Positions 1 through 5,934 of a stretch of DNA of 6,406 nt are shown one piece after another. Each line of letters opens with the position of its first letter. The first letter of the stretch is position 1. Source of the DNA: Chitinophagales bacterium (lineage in GTDB: Bacteria; Bacteroidota; Bacteroidia; Chitinophagales; UBA2359). The stretch covers positions 1 to 6,406 of the forward strand of contig JAHDIA010000145.1 of NCBI GenBank assembly GCA_020631035.1. Direction: 5' to 3'. Below the pieces are notes generated by a model. It did no database searches. It was not told where the DNA came from and was given only the letters and a program-made list of their open reading frames with translations. The translations under genes and the position numbers were made by a program.

Positions 1-134
1 ATGCCTTACAATTTAGACAATTGTATGCCTTTTAATTTAGACAATTGTATGCCTTACAATTTAGACAATTGTATGCCTTACAATTTAGACAATTGTATGC
101 CTTTTAATTTAGACAATTGTATGCCTTTTAATTT
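1..134. repeat. 24-bp tandem repeat array, truncated by the window edge
   Basis: Five complete 24-bp units start at 1, 25, 49, 73 and 97, followed by a 14-bp partial unit at 121-134. Each unit begins ATGCCTTACAATTT (type A) or ATGCCTTTTAATTT (type B) and ends AGACAATTGT. The order is A-B-A-A-B-B(partial). The only variation is the paired change AC to TT at unit positions 8-9; the rest is identical, which suggests recent expansion or homogenisation. Each unit holds the 8-bp palindrome ACAATTGT, and type A units also have ACAATT/AATTGT arms around TAGAC. Because 24 is a multiple of three, frame 1 is open through the array and reads MP(Y/F)NLDNC repeats. One minus-strand frame is open as well, so openness is not evidence of coding. 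The units are contiguous without spacers, so this is not CRISPR. The array probably continues left of the window. Confidence 0.95.
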
Positions 135-151
135 CCTTCTGCTTTCTGTTC

Positions 152-171
152 AGACAAGGCATGCCTTGTCT
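152..171. repeat. Perfect 20-bp palindrome, possible dispersed palindromic repeat
   Basis: AGACAAGGCATGCCTTGTCT equals its own reverse complement over all 20 bases. It could form a cruciform in DNA or a hairpin in RNA, although a perfect palindrome leaves no loop unless the central bases open. It lies 17 bp beyond the end of the tandem array and shares the blocks AGACAA and ATGCCTT with the array unit. From memory, similar palindromes carrying GGCATGCC between AGACAA and TTGTCT arms are dispersed in cyanobacterial genomes; that resemblance has not been checked here. It does not look like a terminator: no T-run follows, and no complete gene is seen upstream. Confidence 0.85.
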
Positions 172-329
172 CTACTGGGTATTATGGACCATTATGGGGT
201 ATTGCATTGTGTATCATTACGAAACATTCTGAAAAAAATTACAGATGCAAAATTAAAAACACCCATTTCATTCCAATACCCATTATAAATGCTTATTTTT
301 GCAGCCAATTTCACGAAAAACGGCTTAAA
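172..329. other. Intergenic leader region upstream of glmM
   Basis: With the array and palindrome, this makes a 329-bp stretch without a convincing gene. It holds short direct repeats: ATTATGG at 181 and 191 (10 bp apart) and GGGTATT at 177 and 197 (20 bp apart, the first copy overlapping the palindrome flank). It also holds a possible -7 promoter element at 294-301. The frame continuing from the array stays open to 288, and the glmM frame is open back to an ATG at 207. The translated segments show no recognisable domain, and the 207 ATG would add 41 residues that the GlmM family does not have. I see no RNA gene or riboswitch. Confidence 0.55.
294..301 (+). promoter_or_regulatory. Candidate Bacteroidota -7 element before glmM
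   Basis: TATTTTTG matches the Bacteroidota -7 consensus TAnnTTTG and would place transcription initiation near 306-309, leaving a leader of about 20 nt before the TTG start at 330. No TTG or TTTG lies at the expected 17-23 bp upstream, so only half of the promoter is visible. In AT-rich sequence this could be chance. Confidence 0.3.
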
Positions 330-1727
330 TTGACATTAATAAAATCTATTTCGGGGATCAGAGGAACCATAGGAGGAAAACAAGGAGACAACCTCACACC
401 TATTGATATTGTAAAATTCACCACTGCTTACGGACGATTGATGAAAACCAAATCAGACAAACGCAAAATTGTCATTGGTAGAGACGGGCGTATATCTGGG
501 GAAATGGTACGTAACTTAGTAGCTGGTAGTCTACAAGGTATTGGTTTAGATGTCATAGACCTGGGAATGTCCACCACACCAACTGTCGAAATGGCGGTTG
601 TAATGGAAGAGGCAGCAGGCGGCATTATCTTAACTGCCAGTCACAATCCCAAGCAATGGAACGCCCTCAAACTCCTGAATGAGCAAGGCGAGTTCATCAG
701 CGGAGAATTGGGGCAACAAATCATCGAAATGGCAGAAGATGAGGACATTGAATATGCCGAGATAGATGAAATTGGAAGCTATACCATCAAGGATGGCTAT
801 ATAGACCGCCACATCGAAGCCATACTTAACTTGCCCCTTGTCAATGTAGAAGCCATCAAAGAAAAAAAATACAGAATAGCTGTAGATGGTATTAATTCTA
901 GTGGAGGTATTGCTGTACCAAAACTACTCAAAGCATTAGGAGTAGAAAAAATATATGAGCTTAATTGTGAACCAACAGGAGCCTTTGCACACAATCCAGA
1001 ACCATTGCCTGAACACTTATCAAGTTTGTCTCAATTGGTAAAGAAGGAAGACGCTGATTTAGGCTTTGTTGTAGATCCCGATGTAGACCGTTTGGCAATT
1101 GTTTGTGAGGATGGCGAGATGTTTGGTGAGGAATTTACACTTGTTGCCATCGCCAAATATATTCTACAACATACCCCAGGTGCAACAGTGTCCAATTTGT
1201 CTTCAACGGTTGCCCTCAAAGAAATTACAGAAAAATTGGGATGTACTTATGCTGCGTCGAAAGTAGGTGAGGTCAATGTTGTTGCCAAAATGAAAGAGAT
1301 TGGGGCGGTTATTGGAGGTGAAGGCAATGGTGGCATTATTTATCCTGAATTGCATTATGGACGAGATGCTTTGGTTGGTATTGCCTTATTCTTGTCCCAT
1401 TTGGCAACATCTAGAAAGTACTGTTCATTGCTTCGAGCAACTTATCCGCGTTACATCATCTCCAAAAACAAAATTCCTTTAAGTGCTGAAATCAATGTAA
1501 ATGAAGTATTGGATAAAATTGCAATCAAATATCAAAAACAACCCCAAAATACAGAAGATGGAGTTAAGATATTCTTTTCTTCTAATGAGTGGGTACACTT
1601 GCGCAAATCCAATACCGAACCTATTATTCGGATTTATTCGGAGTCTACTACTGAGGTAACTGCGAACAATTTGGCTGAAAAAATTATAGCAGATATTGGG
1701 AACATTGTTCAAGGAGAGGAAGTATAA
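330..1727 (+). CDS. glmM: Phosphoglucosamine mutase GlmM (alpha-D-phosphohexomutase family)
   Basis: This cytoplasmic enzyme interconverts glucosamine-6-phosphate and glucosamine-1-phosphate, feeding UDP-GlcNAc, peptidoglycan and LPS synthesis. From the TTG at 330 the protein has 465 residues. All four phosphohexomutase motifs are present in order: the phosphoserine loop TASHNP (102-107, S104), the metal-binding loop DPDVDR (249-254), the sugar-specificity loop GEGNGG (329-334) and the phosphate-binding loop RKSNTEPIIR (425-434). The start is set by homology: Bacteroidota GlmM proteins typically begin MTLIKSISGIRG, and here the residue before TLIKS is encoded by TTG with no ATG close by. The ATG at 207 would add 41 non-homologous residues. 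No clear Shine-Dalgarno site is seen; CACGAAAAACGG lies just upstream. The gene ends against the convergent Nudix gene. GEGNGG also occurs in related phosphomannomutases, so specificity is inferred from the close match to Bacteroidota GlmM. No frameshift or missing catalytic residue is seen. Confidence 0.93.
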   Translation: MTLIKSISGIRGTIGGKQGDNLTPIDIVKFTTAYGRLMKTKSDKRKIVIGRDGRISGEMVRNLVAGSLQGIGLDVIDLGMSTTPTVEMAVVMEEAAGGIILTASHNPKQWNALKLLNEQGEFISGELGQQIIEMAEDEDIEYAEIDEIGSYTIKDGYIDRHIEAILNLPLVNVEAIKEKKYRIAVDGINSSGGIAVPKLLKALGVEKIYELNCEPTGAFAHNPEPLPEHLSSLSQLVKKEDADLGFVVDPDVDRLAIVCEDGEMFGEEFTLVAIAKYILQHTPGATVSNLSSTVALKEITEKLGCTYAASKVGEVNVVAKMKEIGAVIGGEGNGGIIYPELHYGRDALVGIALFLSHLATSRKYCSLLRATYPRYIISKNKIPLSAEINVNEVLDKIAIKYQKQPQNTEDGVKIFFSSNEWVHLRKSNTEPIIRIYSESTTEVTANNLAEKIIADIGNIVQGEEV

Positions 1728-1742
1728 AATCCTTTAACCTTA

Positions 1743-1871
1743 TTAATTATGTCCACCAGCTTTGGCTACAAGAGCAGAAAGTCTGGTTAACTTTGCGTGT
1801 TTAGCCATACCAGCACTTTCATCCTTCCCAACATCCCTTGCTCCTTTATTTAATGGAGTTTTAAATATGCC
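1743..1871 (-). pseudogene. Orphan minus-strand reading frame, possible 3' remnant of a lost gene
   Basis: Read on the minus strand, the gap after the Nudix gene is open from the stop at 1872-1874 to a TAA at 1743-1745, giving 42 residues without a suitable upstream start. The stretch after the Nudix stop looks like real protein: it contains RDVGKDESAGMAKHAK and ends LSALVAKAGGHN. Many codons have G or A first and T or C third (GAT GTT, GCT GGT, GCT AAA, GTA GCC), as in coding sequence, and base composition is richer than in the AT-rich spacers nearby. The only ATG would give a 21-residue peptide. The frame overlaps the last 22 bp of the Nudix gene in another phase. I do not recognise the family. 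It may be the C-terminus of a gene whose front was replaced or deleted, a very small gene with an unusual start, or chance. Confidence 0.35.
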
Positions 1872-2500
1872 TCAATTACATCCCGAATAGAATCGTAGGT
1901 TTGAGCCAAGTATGAAGCCAAATTGTCCTGATTTATCCATGCTACCTGTTCAATGTCTTCTTCGGTTTGTGGGACTAGATTTGCAACATCAGTAGCAAAC
2001 ATCTGATACCAAAATGTTTGTTTTAATATGCGTTTTCCTTTTTTGTCAAGATAGGTGTGGTAAGTTGCATTTTTTTGGACATAATTTTGAGGAATGCCAC
2101 GACCAAGAGTCAACTTTTGAACGCCTGTTTCTTCCTGTACTTCTCTTATAGCAGCTTCTTCTTTGGTTTCTCCTGGATCAATGTGTCCTTTGGGTAAATC
2201 CCAATATCCACGCCTAAAAATCAAAAGCATTGCATTGGCTTTGTTTAAGACCAAACCACCAGCAGCGGGGTGTAGGTCATAGATAGAAAAGAAATCCTCT
2301 TTTAAGCGTTTTAAATCATCTCGTAAAAGGCAAACAATACGCTTGTTTTCTTCCCCTTCCCAATTGGGAATGTGCTCTTTAATTGTTGTAGTATTGGGTA
2401 AACTCAATATTTCAATAGCAGGGTGTTCTTCAAGTATGTATCGAAGTCCTTCCTTATTACACAAATACAGGCATATTTGATTGATATATATTTTGTACAT
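1850..2500 (-). CDS. Nudix hydrolase with an N-terminal extension
   Basis: The 216-residue protein carries a complete Nudix box at 105-127: G105, E111, then RE (119-120), EE (123-124) and G126, matching GX5EX7REUXEEXGU. The acidic residues bind the metal that drives hydrolysis of a nucleoside diphosphate linked to another moiety. The motif AGGLVLN (80-86) and FRRGYWDLPKG (95-105) are the usual first strand and lead-in to the box. Residues 1-75 form a separate N-terminal region (MYKIYINQICLYL) like that of a Nudix subgroup common in Bacteroidota; its role is unknown to me. The substrate cannot be read from the sequence; there is no clear MutT or ADP-ribose specificity signature. The ATG at 2498-2500 is chosen because the N-terminal MYKIYIN suits that subgroup. 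The gene is convergent with glmM and divergent from the acyltransferase gene, so it is probably monocistronic. No catalytic residue is missing. Confidence 0.88.
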   Translation of the reverse strand: MYKIYINQICLYLCNKEGLRYILEEHPAIEILSLPNTTTIKEHIPNWEGEENKRIVCLLRDDLKRLKEDFFSIYDLHPAAGGLVLNKANAMLLIFRRGYWDLPKGHIDPGETKEEAAIREVQEETGVQKLTLGRGIPQNYVQKNATYHTYLDKKGKRILKQTFWYQMFATDVANLVPQTEEDIEQVAWINQDNLASYLAQTYDSIRDVIEAYLKLH

Positions 2501-2515
2501 AAAAGTGGCAATATG

Positions 2516-2550
2516 TTTGGTGGCAAAGATGAATAAATATTTTAACTTTG
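2516..2550 (+). promoter_or_regulatory. Predicted promoter of the acyltransferase gene (TTTG / TAnnTTTG)
   Basis: A -33 element TTTG at 2516-2519 is followed after 23 bp by TAACTTTG at 2543-2550, an exact match to the Bacteroidota -7 consensus TAnnTTTG. The spacing is at the long end of the accepted range. Transcription would start near 2555-2558, giving a leader of about 40 nt before the ATG at 2597. The site lies in the 96-bp gap shared with the divergent Nudix gene. CAAAG (2524-2528) and CTTTG (2546-2550) form a small inverted pair across the site. On the minus strand only CATCTTTG, one mismatch from the consensus, is seen for the Nudix gene. Confidence 0.5.
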
Positions 2551-2596
2551 ATGCTTTTCAAGCTAAAAACAGAGGATAATAAATAGATAGAAAGGT

Positions 2597-3940
2597 ATGA
2601 TAATTTCAGAAAAATGGTCATTGTATTTTGAATTGATGTCAAGCTGGATTCGGCTTGGCTTAAAATTCTATTACAAAAAGGTAGAGATACAAGGAAAAGA
2701 AAACATACCACAAGGTAAGCCCATTATTTTTGCCGCCAATCATCAATGTACCTTTTTGGACCCAATACTCATATCTGTTAATTCTGGGCAACAACCTGCT
2801 TTCCTTACTCGGTCTGATGTTTTTAAGAATCCAACTGTTCGCAAGTTTCTACATAGCATTCGAATGTTGCCCATTTACCGTCAACCCGATGGACCAGACT
2901 TTATAGAAAAGAATCAAGTTATTTTTGAGAATTGTATGTGCCTACTTGAACATAACAAATCATTTATGATATTTGTAGAAGGTAGCCACAGCAATCAAAG
3001 AAAACTACGCATACTCAAAAAAGGTTTTGCTCGAATGGCATTTGATACCCTGGAACGGAATAATTATGATCTTGACATTCAGATTGTCCCTGTTGGTATC
3101 AATTATGAAGACTTTTATAAGTTTCGCAAAAAGGTCTTAATTAACTTTGGTAAACCCATTCGGGTGATGGACTATGTGGAGGAATACAAAAGCAATCCAA
3201 GACCCACGCTCAACAAAATCAAAAAGGACTTACATGCTCAAATGATACCATTGCTCATCCATATCAAAAGCAAAGAGTATTACGAAACCTATGAGCATTT
3301 GAGGGAGATAGAATTGGAAACAAGTCGCCAAAAATTGGGATTGGGTGAGGCTAAATATGCAGATACGGTCAAGGCAGAACAATACCTTATTCAAGCAGTT
3401 GAGAAATTGGAAACCAATGAACCCGAAAAGATGCAGGCTTTGGCAGTTAAAGTAAACAACTACCAAGAAAGATTGCAGACGCATAAGTTCCGAAATCATT
3501 TGTTTGAGGAGAAACAAGCAAATGTTGCATCATTGATATTGCAAGGTGTTTTCTTTTTATTGACTTTGCCTATTCATTTGTATGGAGTACTCCTCCATTA
3601 CATAACCTACAAAGTACCACCCAGTTTCTCCAAGAAGAATTTTAAAGACCCAATGTTTCACAGCTCTGTTAATTGGGTAGGAGGACAGTTTATTGGAACC
3701 ATATGGTATCCTTTGCTCATACTCTTGTTTGCTTTGATAAGTAGGAATTGGCTGTGGACATTGCTTTTTGCCATAAGCCTTCCGTTGAGTGCTTGGTTCT
3801 CGGCGACTTGGTGGTTGAAATTTAAAAAATGGCAAGCACGGTGGAGGTATAAACAATTTAAGAACAACAAAAAAGCAGAATGGGAAAAACTGAATAATCA
3901 GAAAAAAGAGATACATCAAGAGATAGAGGGACTGTTATAA
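2597..3940 (+). CDS. PlsC-family glycerolipid acyltransferase with membrane C-terminal extension
   Basis: The 447-residue protein has the PlsC/LPLAT acyltransferase motifs in its first half. Motif I is NHQCTFLDP (48-56), with catalytic H49 and D55. Motif II is LPIYR (91-95). Motif III is FVEGSHS (126-132), in place of the usual FxEGTRS. Motif IV is IVPVGINY (163-170). Such enzymes acylate the glycerol phosphate backbone at the inner membrane, most likely making lyso- or phosphatidic acid. The H and D are separated by five residues rather than four. This HX5D form also occurs in other Bacteroidota proteins and in the yeast Gpt2/Sct1 group (from memory). The second half differs from the usual roughly 240-residue PlsC: a charged helical region (about 222-305), hydrophobic helices near 311-334, 366-381 and 385-401, and a basic tail rich in K and W. 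The ATG at 2597 follows an A-rich stretch ending AGAAAGG. The acyl acceptor and the role of the extension are not readable, so no symbol is given. Confidence 0.85.
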   Translation: MIISEKWSLYFELMSSWIRLGLKFYYKKVEIQGKENIPQGKPIIFAANHQCTFLDPILISVNSGQQPAFLTRSDVFKNPTVRKFLHSIRMLPIYRQPDGPDFIEKNQVIFENCMCLLEHNKSFMIFVEGSHSNQRKLRILKKGFARMAFDTLERNNYDLDIQIVPVGINYEDFYKFRKKVLINFGKPIRVMDYVEEYKSNPRPTLNKIKKDLHAQMIPLLIHIKSKEYYETYEHLREIELETSRQKLGLGEAKYADTVKAEQYLIQAVEKLETNEPEKMQALAVKVNNYQERLQTHKFRNHLFEEKQANVASLILQGVFFLLTLPIHLYGVLLHYITYKVPPSFSKKNFKDPMFHSSVNWVGGQFIGTIWYPLLILLFALISRNWLWTLLFAISLPLSAWFSATWWLKFKKWQARWRYKQFKNNKKAEWEKLNNQKKEIHQEIEGLL

Positions 3941-4141
3941 TTATGGGTGTTTTTTGATTAATTTATGCTAGGTTGATTGGGCAAAAACAAAATAAGCATT
4001 GCTCTATTTATTTCTGAATTGTAAAAAAAGAATTTTTTCTATTTTAGAATCAATTAAGTAAGTTGAACTTTTTAAGTATTTTATCCACTAATTTTTGAAA
4101 CTACAGACATTGAATGTAGGTCGATGTCCCAATAAAAAATT
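3941..4141. other. AT-rich intergenic spacer before the GT-C-like gene
   Basis: This 201-bp spacer has no reading frame worth calling. It contains A- and T-runs near 4021-4040 that could pair weakly as AAAAAA/TTTTTT around GAA, but there is no GC-rich stem, so I do not call a terminator for the acyltransferase gene. A weak promoter-like pair is TTG at 4063-4065 and, 23 bp on, TA-ATT-TTTG at 4089-4097, one base longer than the TAnnTTTG consensus. The segment just before the gene contains short self-complementary blocks, listed separately. The last bases before the ATG at 4142 are A-rich (CCCAATAAAAAATT), as expected for a Bacteroidota translation start. Confidence 0.5.
4101..4128 (+). promoter_or_regulatory. 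Possible leader hairpin ahead of the GT-C-like gene
   Basis: Three overlapping inverted pairs lie here: CTACA (4101-4105) with TGTAG (4115-4119), ACATT (4107-4111) with AATGT (4113-4117), and GACAT (4106-4110) with ATGTC (4124-4128). They compete for the same bases, so only one could form at a time. Each arm is only 5 bp and the ACATT pair has an unrealistic 1-nt loop. The block ends 13 bp before the ATG. It might be a leader structure or operator; arms this short are often chance. Confidence 0.2.
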
Positions 4142-5899
4142 ATGAAAATAAACTCCTTGCTTGTATTTTTTATTTTGGTGCTTATCATTGCAACTTCACA
4201 TTTCGTTTATTATCCCAAATGGCGTTTGCCCCATACAGAAGCCACAATTAGTTGGGATGTTTCGGGCTATTATATGTACCTACCAGCAATGTTTATTTAC
4301 AATGATGTAAAGAAATGCTCCTTTAAAGATGAAATATTGACAAAGTATAAGCCAAGCCCTAACTTTGATCAAGCCTTTATTCATGAGAAATCTGGGAATT
4401 ATGTGATGAAATATTCGATAGGGCAGGCGATTCAGTATGCACCCTTTTTTGGTGTGGCGCATATGTGGGCACAAAATTCAAGTATGTATCCAGCAGATGG
4501 CTTTTCTTGTCCTTATCAATTTATGATTTCTTTTGGGAGTTTGTTAATAGCCTTTCTTGGTTTGTACTATCTAAGGAAAAATCTTCTATTTTATTATAGC
4601 GATGCTGTGGTGGGGCTTACTCTTTTGGGAATCGTTTTGGGGAGCAATTATTTGAATTATTCCGCTATAGATGGGGCAATGACGCATAACAATCTATTTA
4701 CCATTTATGCCTTGCTGATTTACAATGCTATTTTATTTTATAAAAAAACATCTTATTTGCGAGCGGCTTTCATTGGATTGTTAATTGGCTTGGCAGCTTT
4801 GACCCGCCCTACAGAACTATTGGCTTGTTTGATTCCACTTTTGTGGGGAATCAATTTGTTTGAATCAGGAGCAATTAAACATAGGCTGGCTTTTTTGCGA
4901 AAAAATTACTTGAAAATATTTGTTGCAGCACTATGCTGCGTAGCGGTTGGTGCAATTCAGTTTGTATATTGGAAATATGTTTCTGGTGAATGGATTGTTT
5001 ATTCCTACCAAGACCAGGGATTTAGTTGGTTGAAGCCTCATATAATGGATGGCATATTTAGTTATAAAAGTGGTTGGTTGGTATATTCTCCCCTTATGGT
5101 GTTTTCGTTGATAGGCTTTTATTGGTTGGTCAAAAAACACAAGTCTATTACATTGGTTGTGACTGTTTTTACAATATTGTTTATTTATATTGCTTTCGCC
5201 TGGGATATTTGGTGGTATGGCGGTTCTTTGGGACAACGAACAATGATTCAAGCCTATCCCATTTTGGCTTTTCCTTTGTCCAGTTTTTTTGCCAAGTATC
5301 TTAAAACAGGAACCGTCCTTAAAATTGCTTTGTCCTTAGTTTTTTTAGCTTTTTGTTATTTGAACTTCTGGTTTACACACCAAGCTCATAAAGGTGGTTT
5401 GTTGCATGTTAGTCAAATGACAAAAGAATACTACTGGAAAACCTTGGGCACCTATAAAAAAGAACAGGAACATTTAAAGTTATTGGACACAGATGAGTTG
5501 TATTCAGGTGAGAGAAAGGATGTAAAAAAGCTAGAGAATATTGATACTGATCCAATTGTGTTGAATAAAGACAAACAGAATAGTCGAGTGATAAAATTGG
5601 CTGTTGACAATGATTTTGAGTGGTTGAGGGTCTATGCTGACTTTAAAATTGCTCAGAAAGAGTGGGATATTTGGAGAATGACCCAGTTTATTCTTAAATT
5701 TAATAATGGAAATGAAAATGTAAAAACAAGAATGATTAGAATGCAACGGCATTTAAACGATCAAGAGGAAAAAAGTTTATATATGGACATTCAAAAACCA
5801 AGTGCTCAAATTGATACCCTAGAAATATCCTTTTGGAATGCAAATGGGAATAAAGAGATAACAATATCAGATATAAGAGTAGAGACTTTTAATGAATAA
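4142..5899 (+). CDS. Polytopic membrane protein, probable GT-C-type glycosyltransferase
   Basis: The 585-residue protein has about ten to eleven hydrophobic helices (among them 5-24, 124-144, 154-170, 183-201, 205-222, 257-277, 312-330, 335-355, 367-386, 392-411), followed by a soluble tail of about 170 residues (412-585). After the first helix comes SWDVSGYYMYLPA (37-49). An aspartate (D39) in this first outer loop is the usual catalytic position in GT-C enzymes, which use polyprenyl-phosphate sugars. Other motifs are KYSIGQAIQYAPFF (90-103), ALTRPTE (219-225) and WWYGGSLGQR (357-366), a pattern I associate with uncharacterised Bacteroidota proteins of the GT39/ArnT-like group. The tail is charged at first, then strand-rich (RVIKLAVDND, EISFWNANGN), and is probably a periplasmic beta domain. 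Donor and acceptor cannot be read. The ATG at 4142 is preceded by an A-rich stretch and begins a hydrophobic signal-anchor (MKINSLLVFFILVLII). rpiB follows after 35 bp. A non-enzymatic membrane protein remains possible. Confidence 0.7.
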   Translation: MKINSLLVFFILVLIIATSHFVYYPKWRLPHTEATISWDVSGYYMYLPAMFIYNDVKKCSFKDEILTKYKPSPNFDQAFIHEKSGNYVMKYSIGQAIQYAPFFGVAHMWAQNSSMYPADGFSCPYQFMISFGSLLIAFLGLYYLRKNLLFYYSDAVVGLTLLGIVLGSNYLNYSAIDGAMTHNNLFTIYALLIYNAILFYKKTSYLRAAFIGLLIGLAALTRPTELLACLIPLLWGINLFESGAIKHRLAFLRKNYLKIFVAALCCVAVGAIQFVYWKYVSGEWIVYSYQDQGFSWLKPHIMDGIFSYKSGWLVYSPLMVFSLIGFYWLVKKHKSITLVVTVFTILFIYIAFAWDIWWYGGSLGQRTMIQAYPILAFPLSSFFAKYLKTGTVLKIALSLVFLAFCYLNFWFTHQAHKGGLLHVSQMTKEYYWKTLGTYKKEQEHLKLLDTDELYSGERKDVKKLENIDTDPIVLNKDKQNSRVIKLAVDNDFEWLRVYADFKIAQKEWDIWRMTQFILKFNNGNENVKTRMIRMQRHLNDQEEKSLYMDIQKPSAQIDTLEISFWNANGNKEITISDIRVETFNE

Positions 5900-5934
5900 T
5901 TGAACATATTTTATCAAATTATAAAAGCTTATTT

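Noticed and set aside
1..134. CRISPR array
   Set aside because: The 24-bp units abut directly with no unique spacers, and no cas gene is visible.
177..281. GGGTATTG/CAATACCC inverted pair (197-204 and 274-281) as a leader hairpin
   Set aside because: Arms of 8 bp separated by 69 nt in an AT-rich region are too weak to support a structure.
207..329. GlmM N-terminal extension starting at the ATG at 207
   Set aside because: The 41 added residues resemble no part of the family and would include translated leader; the family start coincides with the TTG at 330.
1780..1834. Minus-strand 15-codon frame preceded by AAAGGAG
   Set aside because: The Shine-Dalgarno-like string is attractive, but this phylum rarely uses such sites, and the overlapping frame ending AGGHN has much stronger coding character.
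1728..1849. Bidirectional terminator between the convergent genes
   Set aside because: Only TTAACC/GGTTAA and ACCAG/CTGGT pairs with long loops are present; there is no stem followed by a T-run on either strand.
2551..2586. Short frame of 11 codons after the -7 element, a possible leader peptide
   Set aside because: The ATG lies directly against the promoter element and probably upstream of the transcription start; the peptide has no attenuator features.
3557..3919. 120-codon minus-strand frame within the acyltransferase gene
   Set aside because: It is a shadow of the membrane-segment codons and lacks any family signature; the plus-strand gene is well supported.
4931..5251. 106-codon minus-strand frame within the GT-C-like gene
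   Set aside because: It is a shadow of the plus-strand gene with no recognisable domain or independent start signal.
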